Positions 1 to 5,012 of a stretch of 5,012 bases of DNA are shown piece by piece. Location: NCBI GenBank assembly GCA_003142435.1, contig PLMI01000087.1, positions 1 to 5,012 on the forward strand, read 5' to 3'. The position numbers were made by a program, and so were the translations under genes. A model generated the notes under the pieces. It had not been told where the DNA came from. It did no database searches and saw nothing but the letters and a program-made list of their open reading frames with translations. Every line of letters starts with the position of its first letter. Within the stretch, counting starts at the first letter, position 1. Source of the stretch: Coxiellaceae bacterium (GTDB taxonomy: Bacteria > Pseudomonadota > Gammaproteobacteria > UBA9339).

Positions 1-1476
1 AAACCAGTTTACATAGAAAATACGCGGAGTTTTATTGCCTAATTTATCTCCCATGTCGAGCCAATGTTGAAAATAATCCGCCATGTTGTAGCCACAAAAA
101 GGCTTCATTGCGAAAGGGTCGCGCCGTAATACGCCGACGTTGCCAATGTTAGCTGCCGTTGTTTCTGAAGAGGCAGTCGCACCTAAAAATACACCATGAT
201 CCCAGTTAAATGCTTCTGTTACCAAAGGAATGGTCTCGGCGCGGCGGCCTCCGAAAATAAAAATATCGATGGGAACGCCTTGAGAATTTTCCCAATCTTT
301 GCTTATAAGTGGACATTGAGATGCCGGAACTGTAAAGCGGGCATTGGGATGCGCAGCAGGAGTCGGTGATCCTTGCGTCCAGTCGCTGCCTTGCCAATCG
401 ATAGTATGAGATGGCACAACTTTGTCCATCTCTTCCCACCAAATATTGCCGTCGTCTGTTAATGCACAATTAGTGAAAATAGTATTTTCCTTGATTGTAT
501 CCATAGCAACTGGATTGGATCGATAAGAAGTTCCGGGCGCAACACCGAAAAAACCAGCTTCAGGATTAATCGCATAAAGACGGCCATCAGCGCCGATTTT
601 CATCCAGGCAATATCATCACCAAGGCATTCGCTTTTCCAGCCCGGAAGTGTTGGTTGGATCATGGCTAGATTAGTTTTACCACAAGCAGAAGGAAAAGCT
701 GCAGCAATGTGATATTTTTTTCCGGCAGGACTAATTAAACGCAAAATAAGCATATGCTCTGCCATCCAGCCTTCATTTTTGGCCAAAACAGAAGCAATAC
801 GCAACGCAAAACATTTTTTCCCGAGTAAAGCATTACCCCCATAACCAGAGCCATAAGACCAAATCAAATTTTCTTGCGGGAAATGACTAATATATTTTTG
901 CTCAATAGGAGCACACGGCCAAAGTGCATCTTTTTCGTTGTTTTTTAGGGGCGCGCCTACTGTGTGTAGACATGCTGTGAAAGAACCATTTGCTCCTAAT
1001 GCTTCTAAAATTTTTGTTCCGACCCTTGTCATAAGGTGCATGTTACAAACCACATAGGGGCTATCTGTTATTTCGATGCCGATTTTGGCCATGGGCGAGC
1101 CAAGCGGCCCCATAGAAAAAGGAATTACATACATCGTTCGTCCTTGCATTGAGCCTTTATACAAATCGCGCATCGTTTGTTTTAAAGATTCGGGATCAAC
1201 CCAATTGTTAGTTGGTCCAGCGTCATCTTGTGAAGTAGTGCTTATAAATGTACGTTTTTCGACTCTGGCAACATCACTCGGATCAGAACGGAATAAAAAA
1301 CTATTCGGGCGTTTTTTTAGCGGAATAGCCATGCCGCTTGTAACCATTTGTTGCATCAAGTGGTTATATTCTTCTTTGCTGCCATTGCACCAGTATATGT
1401 CTTTGGGTTGGCACATATTAACTATTTCTTGTATCCAAGTATTTAATGCCTTGTTTGAAGTGGAAGAGTATGTCAT
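1..1476 (-). CDS. pckG: Phosphoenolpyruvate carboxykinase (GTP), N-terminal 492 residues, cut by window edge
   Basis: This cytosolic enzyme converts oxaloacetate and GTP to phosphoenolpyruvate, CO2 and GDP, the entry step of gluconeogenesis from TCA intermediates. The translation matches the GTP-type family almost throughout: DVARVEKRT at 68-76, the [14 protein letters not shown] stretch with metal-ligand Lys at about 221, AEHM with metal-ligand His241, the P-loop FPSACGKTN with Cys265 and Lys267, GDD with Asp288, PNARF with Arg380, FGGRR at 408-412, the lid region SSETTAAN and [12 protein letters not shown]. All catalytic residues seen are intact. The family is about 600-620 residues long, so roughly 110-130 C-terminal residues, including most of the guanine-binding region, lie beyond position 1. 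The ATG at 1476 is chosen because the frame upstream has no ATG, GTG or TTG before a stop; only a weak GAGAA precedes it. It lies 31 nt downstream of the tupA-like gene on the same strand and may depend on that gene's transcript. Its GC content is clearly higher than that of its neighbour. The ATP-type enzyme is excluded because it belongs to a different sequence family. Confidence 0.97.
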   Translation of the reverse strand, partial: MTYSSTSNKALNTWIQEIVNMCQPKDIYWCNGSKEEYNHLMQQMVTSGMAIPLKKRPNSFLFRSDPSDVARVEKRTFISTTSQDDAGPTNNWVDPESLKQTMRDLYKGSMQGRTMYVIPFSMGPLGSPMAKIGIEITDSPYVVCNMHLMTRVGTKILEALGANGSFTACLHTVGAPLKNNEKDALWPCAPIEQKYISHFPQENLIWSYGSGYGGNALLGKKCFALRIASVLAKNEGWMAEHMLILRLISPAGKKYHIAAAFPSACGKTNLAMIQPTLPGWKSECLGDDIAWMKIGADGRLYAINPEAGFFGVAPGTSYRSNPVAMDTIKENTIFTNCALTDDGNIWWEEMDKVVPSHTIDWQGSDWTQGSPTPAAHPNARFTVPASQCPLISKDWENSQGVPIDIFIFGGRRAETIPLVTEAFNWDHGVFLGATASSETTAANIGNVGVLRRDPFAMKPFCGYNMADYFQHWLDMGDKLGNKTPRIFYVNWF

Positions 1477-1507
1477 AAAGTGTTCTCGGGATCGCCTTGT
1501 AAAGATT

Positions 1508-2407
1508 TTAAATAATTAATTTTTGCCCATAAAAAAAATCGTATATGGAAGGGTAAAATTTTCCATGGCCATTGTTTGGGGTAAAAGTTAATTCTCCAAA
1601 ATAAATTTTATTTCTTACATTATATAAATCAACACGCACAAAAGAAAAATTCTCTGAAAGTTTTGTGACAATTTTTAACATCATGTCTAAATTTATTGGT
1701 CGTTCAATTTGCCCCTTGTAAATTTCTAAATCACCAAGTGAGAAATTTAGCTCATTCCAATTTTTGTCAAATATTTTTCTCGTATGATTCTCGAATCTAT
1801 CAATTTCAACAGTAAAAAATTCAACATTACCATTAAAACAAAAGAATTTATAATCTTCAGGAAGACCTCCGCATTCATCAAGTAATAGTTTTTCTACTAT
1901 TATTTTTGGTTTAATATATTTGTACTGATGCTCCCTCCCCCAAATATAATAATTTTTTTTCAACCAACAATTACAAAGTTTTATAATGGATGCTTTATCT
2001 TTATCATTTAGCTTATTTTTATCAAACACTATTTTATTCCAACAACATCCATGATTAGCTTTAACAATAAAAGATTCTGGTAACTTATCAAAACAAACGT
2101 CCTTCGCTCTGTCAACAACTTGTATTAATGGAATAAGATATTCTGGGCCAATTTTTTCTGTGACATAATTCCGAACAAGAAACTTGTCGGTACAATAAGT
2201 ATATAAAGGATTGTGATCATAGATTTTTTTCCAGTTTATTTTCTCAGTAAATGTTTTTGGATCTTTTAAATTCAATTTATAACCAAATTTTTTTTTATAT
2301 TGTTTGCAAATGAACCTATAATCACTAACAAATAAATACATTAAATATGGAGAAGACTTAAATTTGATTTTCAAATATGGAAAATACTTACTAAATCTAA
2401 TTTTCAT
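1508..2407 (-). CDS. TupA-like ATP-grasp protein (surface polysaccharide biosynthesis type)
   Basis: A complete 299-residue protein of the TupA-like ATP-grasp family, named after teichuronopeptide synthesis and usually found in capsule or LPS O-antigen clusters, where members are thought to ligate an amino acid or similar group to a glycan. The exact substrate cannot be read from the sequence. Family blocks appear in order: [19 protein letters not shown] (51-69), the [14 protein letters not shown] region (74-87), FIVKANHG (113-120, Lys116 a likely ATP contact), PKIIVEKLL (167-175), DYKFFCFNG (185-193), FVRVDLY (256-262) and FGELTF (270-275). Asp260 and Glu272 are plausible metal ligands. No signal peptide or clear membrane segment is seen, so it is probably cytoplasmic. 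The ATG at 2407 gives the usual family N-terminus; the ATG 4 nt upstream is out of frame and stops at once. No convincing Shine-Dalgarno site is seen. The gene is very AT-rich, with long A and T runs, and it lacks glycosyltransferase neighbours in this window, which suggests lateral transfer. CCWN replaces the more usual SGWN/SGG-like residues after HG. Family assignment is firm; function is inferred. Confidence 0.9.
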   Translation of the reverse strand: MKIRFSKYFPYLKIKFKSSPYLMYLFVSDYRFICKQYKKKFGYKLNLKDPKTFTEKINWKKIYDHNPLYTYCTDKFLVRNYVTEKIGPEYLIPLIQVVDRAKDVCFDKLPESFIVKANHGCCWNKIVFDKNKLNDKDKASIIKLCNCWLKKNYYIWGREHQYKYIKPKIIVEKLLLDECGGLPEDYKFFCFNGNVEFFTVEIDRFENHTRKIFDKNWNELNFSLGDLEIYKGQIERPINLDMMLKIVTKLSENFSFVRVDLYNVRNKIYFGELTFTPNNGHGKFYPSIYDFFYGQKLII

Positions 2408-2458
2408 TCATTTTGCTTATTTAGGTTTAAAGAAAATTTTAGTATTTCAATTAATATA

Positions 2459-2464
2459 ATTATA
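2459..2464 (-). promoter_or_regulatory. Candidate -10 element for the tupA-like/pckG pair
   Basis: On the minus strand this reads TATAAT, a perfect sigma-70 -10 hexamer, about 52 nt upstream of the tupA-like start codon. At 16-17 nt spacing the -35 position is only TTTTAA or TTTTTA, a poor match. The surrounding DNA is so AT-rich that a chance match is quite possible. If real, it would drive both leftward genes. Confidence 0.25.
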
Positions 2465-2630
2465 GGGATAAGAGGATCAATTAAAAAATAATTGTCTAGA
2501 AAACTAATTTTCGCTTATTTATTATATATACATTCCTTCAAAATTCAAATTTTTGAGTCGACCAATAACTGATTGATTGTCAGCCATTATTATCTCTGCA
2601 AACAATTTGGTCGAACAAATCGGTATCTAG

Positions 2631-2729
2631 CTCATTAAAGAAGTGCGGGTTGACGAAGCATGCCAGAATTATGCCTATGAGCGCGGAGTTGATAAGCCGG
2701 AAATCGATCAGTGGAAATGGCCTTATTAA
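2631..2729 (+). pseudogene. Remnant resembling the C-terminus of phosphoketolase
   Basis: A 32-codon open stretch follows an in-frame TAG at 2628 and ends in TAA at 2727-2729. Its last residues, YERGVDKPEIDQWKWPY, fit the conserved tail of xylulose-5-phosphate/fructose-6-phosphate phosphoketolase, remembered as a Y...xGxDxPEIxxWxW pattern. The full enzyme is roughly 790-800 residues, so at least 95% is absent; upstream the frame is interrupted by stops at 2628 and 2574. Base composition from about 2640 to 2725 is visibly richer in GC than the flanks, as expected for a decayed older gene embedded in AT-rich DNA. There is no convincing start codon context. The remaining parts of the 2408-2824 gap show no other recognisable gene. 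The identification rests on a short motif recalled from the family and is therefore moderate to low. Confidence 0.42.
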
Positions 2730-2824
2730 ATGATACGGTATTGATGTTTGCAATTGATTTCACTACTCTTTTGGTAATTTAAACAATATTTGTTTTTGGT
2801 TGCAGATTAATTACAGGTTACCTT

Positions 2825-3385
2825 ATGAGAAACAATACTTCTTTGTCATTAGTTACATATGATCAAGTCAAATCCAAGATTATTGAAATACGCAATCAAA
2901 AAGTTATTTTGGATAGTGATGTTGCAGAGCTTTTCGGTATCAAAACAAGAAGAGTTAATGAGGCTGTAAGCAGAAACATCAAAAAATTTCCTGACGGATA
3001 TTTAATTGAATTGACTAACGATGAATGGCTTTTATTGAAGTCGCAATTTGCGACTTCAATAAAAGGGGGAAAGGTAAAGCTTCCAACGGCATTTACTGAG
3101 CGTGGTTTATATATGCTTGCTACTATTTTGAAAAGTCCACAGGCAATAGAAACAACCATTGCAATCATTGATACTTTTGCCCAAATTAAAGAACTAACTC
3201 AAGCGGTATATCAATTCGCCAAAACTAAAAACAACAAGCGAAGAATAAAGATATTTGAAAACAGTACGAAAATAGTTGCTGATTTATTGGATAATGAATT
3301 AACTGTTAGCCGGCTTGAAACAAGTTTCAAAATAAAATTACCATTTTTCGAAATTACCAGAAAAATAACCAAAGCGAAAAAGTGA
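2825..3385 (+). CDS. ORF6N domain-containing DNA-binding protein
   Basis: A complete 186-residue protein of the ORF6N family (KilA-N-like), a DNA-binding module common in phages, integrated elements and accessory regions of many bacteria; the cellular role is generally unknown. The domain covers about residues 13-110: QKVILDSDVAELFGIKTRRV (25-44) with a likely helix-turn-helix-type segment, AVSRNIKKFPDGYLIELTNDEW (47-68), LKSQFATS (71-78), KLPTAFTERGLYMLATIL (85-102) and KSPQAIETTIAIIDTF. The C-terminal part is basic and helical with the usual family ending, so the gene is probably full length. No signal peptide or membrane helix is seen. The start is supported by AGG at 2815-2817, 7 nt before the ATG. 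It has no co-directional partner close enough to form an obvious operon; the next gene starts 173 nt downstream. Codons 69-80 form a perfect hairpin, listed separately. Family assignment is confident; a regulatory role is inference. Confidence 0.88.
   Translation: MRNNTSLSLVTYDQVKSKIIEIRNQKVILDSDVAELFGIKTRRVNEAVSRNIKKFPDGYLIELTNDEWLLLKSQFATSIKGGKVKLPTAFTERGLYMLATILKSPQAIETTIAIIDTFAQIKELTQAVYQFAKTKNNKRRIKIFENSTKIVADLLDNELTVSRLETSFKIKLPFFEITRKITKAKK
3029..3065. repeat. Perfect 17-bp inverted repeat with 3-nt loop inside the ORF6N gene
   Basis: The left arm CTTTTATTGAAGTCGCA (3029-3045) is exactly the reverse complement of 3049-3065, with ATT between them. It spans codons 69-80 (LLLKSQFATSIK) and begins on a codon boundary. 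The central residues are part of the conserved SQFATS-type motif of ORF6N proteins, so part of the symmetry may follow from codon choice, but 17 matched pairs exceed what the protein requires. There is no T-run after it on the plus strand, so it is not a normal terminator. It could be a binding site, an mRNA hairpin or a DNA cruciform. Confidence 0.9.
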
Positions 3386-3558
3386 AATCAAACGTTTTTT
3401 AAATGGATTTTGCAGTATTTCGCGGATAAAATCAAAGCCTAAACAGAAAAAATACTCCGCGAAGGAAATCCCATGGCGGGCGAATTAATACGTTCATTTT
3501 TTCTTAATATTACCCTTGTATACTTAAAGCATTAAAAACAAAATTATATAAATAAAAT
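3386..3558. other. Intergenic spacer with inverted repeat and possible decayed coding sequence
   Basis: This 173-nt gap has no intact gene. TTCGCGGA at 3419-3426 is matched by TCCGCGAA at 3456-3463, an 8-bp inverted repeat with a 29-nt loop and no following T-run, so it is a poor terminator. The frame continuing from the ORF6N stop is open except for TAA at 3440 until 3533 and reads as fairly protein-like text (for example TEKILREGNPMAGELIRS at 3443-3496). No family was recognised. The last 60 nt are strongly AT-rich and probably hold the promoter of the downstream gene. Confidence 0.4.
3503..3511 (+). promoter_or_regulatory. PmrA-box-like half-site CTTAATATT
   Basis: CTTAATATT matches the half-site described for PmrA-controlled effector genes in Legionella and Coxiella (cTTAATatT). 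A weaker CTTAA copy starts at 3523, but its 20-nt offset does not fit the usual 11-nt tandem period, and the position 11 nt downstream reads CCTTGT. It lies 47 nt before the start codon of the kinase-like gene, a plausible place for an activator site. In such AT-rich DNA a chance match is a real alternative. Confidence 0.22.
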
Positions 3559-4950
3559 ATGTCTCTCCCACTTTTTTTAGCAATAAAAGCAAAACCGCTT
3601 ACAAAATTCAAAGTAATAGAAATATTACCAGCAATATGTGAGCATCAGCTTAATGATGTATATGTTATGAAAAAAATGCGTAAGCAAAGCATCTGGTACA
3701 CTAAACTTCTAGGCACTTGCGAGGCTGCCTCATCTTTTTTTGCCGGAGAGTTTGCCAGACTTTTGGGAAACAGCGCAAACGTACCTTACCCTAAAAACAG
3801 AGTTATATCAGGTGAAGATGAAAGTGTGGTGGAAAGCGGGGGTAAAGAGGTTTATATAGCCTCAAAAAAAATCGTTGGATTTGAGGAAATGAATGAACAG
3901 AAATTGCATGAATTAGCTACTAATCCCTCGAAGTATGCGGGATTTGGAGTCGCTGTTATGGTGAAATACATATTGGAAGATCTAGATGATAAACTTCCGA
4001 ATTTAGCAGATACGGATGGACAAATTGTTGCAATTGATTTTGACTGCTGTCTAAGCGAATTATCTCTCCCAGAAACAATAGAAGAATTAGGTCTTAAACT
4101 TGATGAAGTTTCTCGTGTTAGTTCAGAAGATATTGAATCTTTACCTCGACTTTCTTCAAATGGATTTACTCCATATAACTGGTTGTCAATGAAAATGAAA
4201 GGAAAGCTGTGGACAAATTCGGATTTTGCTTATGGCGACAAATCGGCTGCAAATAGTGATCTTGTCGCAATTGGATTAGATCCTAAATTTCGTAGAGAGG
4301 TAAATAACACCTTATTGAATTTAATTTTATTGCCGAAAGAGCTTCTTTCTAGATTTTTAAATTCATATATTGACCCTAGAGCTCTTGAGTGGGACCAATT
4401 GTGTGTGGCTGATCTATTGCTAGATAAACAAATAAAAGATATTTTAAATTTTTTTGATAAAAGGCCAGATAAATTCAAAGCAGCTGCTTTAGGTTCAGAA
4501 AAGTTTACTACGTATTTATTTGCCCCGAATTCAAGGGAGGATTTGAATGCCATGATTAATGAAATCCTATCTTTTAAAACTATTAGCAACATTCCTTTAG
4601 TTCCTCCTGATCAGAGGCAAATAATTGCTAATCAAATAAGGGCTAATTATGAGAATCTTATTCTGCAAGTCTTAGAAAATCGTCTAAAAACATATCGTAA
4701 AAAAATTATTCCGCTTACCTCAACATCTTCTCCGCGAATATTTGATGAGAAAGCAAGAAATGAGAAGGTTGAGGAAATTAAAATTGTTGATATCTTCTTA
4801 AGCAACCTCAAGCAGTTATTCAAAGGGGAAGCAAAACCTCAAGAATTGCTTTCTCTATCTCAGTTACAAGTACTACAAAATCAGGATGAATTAGGCAAAA
4901 TTTTTTCTGACTTTAGTTTTTCTAAAGAAGCTCAGAGTTGTTGTCATTAA
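3559..4950 (+). CDS. Uncharacterised protein with HipA/phosphoinositide-kinase-like N-terminal motifs; putative secreted effector
   Basis: A complete 463-residue protein that I cannot assign to a named family. The N-terminal third carries motifs in the order of an atypical kinase fold: VYVMKKM (34-40, candidate ATP-contact Lys38/39), an acidic helix EAASSFFAGEFARLLG (55-70) followed by a proline segment as in HipA-like proteins, a hinge-like YIASKKIVGF (99-108), a possible catalytic loop LEDLDDKLPNL (139-149) with Asp141/143/144 and Asn148, and GQIVAIDFD (154-162), where DFD could be the metal-binding DFG equivalent. The C-terminal 250 residues are helical and charged with no recognised domain. 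No signal peptide or membrane span is evident. It ends in SCCH. Similar motif order occurs in Legionella-type effector kinases, so type IV secretion into a host is a reasonable but unproven idea. No Shine-Dalgarno site precedes the ATG, but an in-frame TAA 4-6 nt upstream fixes the start at this ATG or a later one. It stands alone, with no partner gene. Confidence 0.6.
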   Translation: MSLPLFLAIKAKPLTKFKVIEILPAICEHQLNDVYVMKKMRKQSIWYTKLLGTCEAASSFFAGEFARLLGNSANVPYPKNRVISGEDESVVESGGKEVYIASKKIVGFEEMNEQKLHELATNPSKYAGFGVAVMVKYILEDLDDKLPNLADTDGQIVAIDFDCCLSELSLPETIEELGLKLDEVSRVSSEDIESLPRLSSNGFTPYNWLSMKMKGKLWTNSDFAYGDKSAANSDLVAIGLDPKFRREVNNTLLNLILLPKELLSRFLNSYIDPRALEWDQLCVADLLLDKQIKDILNFFDKRPDKFKAAALGSEKFTTYLFAPNSREDLNAMINEILSFKTISNIPLVPPDQRQIIANQIRANYENLILQVLENRLKTYRKKIIPLTSTSSPRIFDEKARNEKVEEIKIVDIFLSNLKQLFKGEAKPQELLSLSQLQVLQNQDELGKIFSDFSFSKEAQSCCH

Positions 4951-5012
4951 AATTTGCCAATACAGGTTATACCAAACTAAAAATTAATTACATAATTTTA
5001 TTGCAGTCATTC
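4951..5012. other. Downstream flank, no feature recognised
   Basis: These 62 nt after the kinase-like gene contain no start of a clear gene and no GC-rich hairpin with a T-run. A 7-bp all-AT inverted repeat (4980-4986 with 4993-4999) is too weak to call a terminator. Confidence 0.5.

Noticed and set aside
206..469. Open frame of 87 codons on the minus strand
   Set aside because: It is in another frame of the same strand as pckG, whose frame matches the family residue by residue here.
1076..1519. Open frame of 147 codons on the plus strand
   Set aside because: It lies antisense to the well-conserved PEP carboxykinase coding sequence and its translation shows no domain; it is a shadow of that gene.
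2754..2780. TTGATT and TAATTT as a promoter for the ORF6N gene
   Set aside because: Spacing is only 15 nt and both hexamers are imperfect; in this AT-rich region similar matches occur by chance.
2896..3168. Open frame of 90 codons opposite the ORF6N gene
   Set aside because: It is antisense to a clear ORF6N domain; its hydrophobic composition arises from the complementary codons.
3419..3463. Possible terminator of the ORF6N gene
   Set aside because: The 8-bp arms are separated by 29 nt and no T-run follows the right arm, so it does not fit an intrinsic terminator.
4230..4592. Open frame of 120 codons on the minus strand
   Set aside because: It is antisense to the kinase-like gene, has no recognisable motifs and no start context.
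4980..4999. Possible terminator after the kinase-like gene
   Set aside because: The stem is 7 bp of A-T pairs only with no GC core and no T-run after it.
1..5012. CRISPR array, tRNA or rRNA gene, or insertion sequence ends
   Set aside because: No regularly spaced direct repeats, no cloverleaf-like segment and no transposase coding sequence were found on reading both strands.

Overview
The window looks like a bacterial chromosomal segment from an AT-rich genome, probably a host-associated gammaproteobacterium of the Legionella/Coxiella type. That guess rests on three things: a GTP-type PEP carboxykinase, a large orphan protein with a HipA/phosphoinositide-kinase-like motif order resembling secreted effectors, and a PmrA-box-like motif in front of it. 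None of these is diagnostic, so the taxonomic call is an inference.

Left part (1-2407, minus strand): the first 492 codons of a GTP-dependent phosphoenolpyruvate carboxykinase gene (gluconeogenesis), cut by the window edge. Just upstream and in the same direction, 31 nt away, lies a complete gene for a TupA-like ATP-grasp protein of the surface-polysaccharide type. The TupA-like gene is much more AT-rich than the carboxykinase gene and has no polysaccharide neighbours here, so it looks acquired.

Middle part (2408-2824): a 417-nt gap between the divergent gene pairs. It holds a candidate promoter for the leftward pair and, on the plus strand, a 32-codon open stretch ending in a tail that resembles the C-terminus of phosphoketolase, probably the remnant of a lost gene.

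Right part (2825-5012, plus strand): a complete ORF6N-domain DNA-binding protein gene, typical of phage and mobile-element accessory regions, with a perfect 17-bp-arm hairpin inside its coding sequence. A 173-nt spacer follows with an inverted repeat, possible decayed coding sequence and a PmrA-like half-site. Then comes a 463-residue protein of unknown function with kinase-like motifs in its N-terminal third. The last 62 nt hold no recognisable feature.

Overall, a core metabolic gene borders an accessory segment built from an orphan polysaccharide gene, a gene remnant, a phage-type DNA-binding gene and a putative effector. Only the tupA-like and PEPCK genes look co-transcribed. No complete multi-gene defence, secretion or biosynthetic system is visible. 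The kinase-like protein is the most likely place for undescribed biology.
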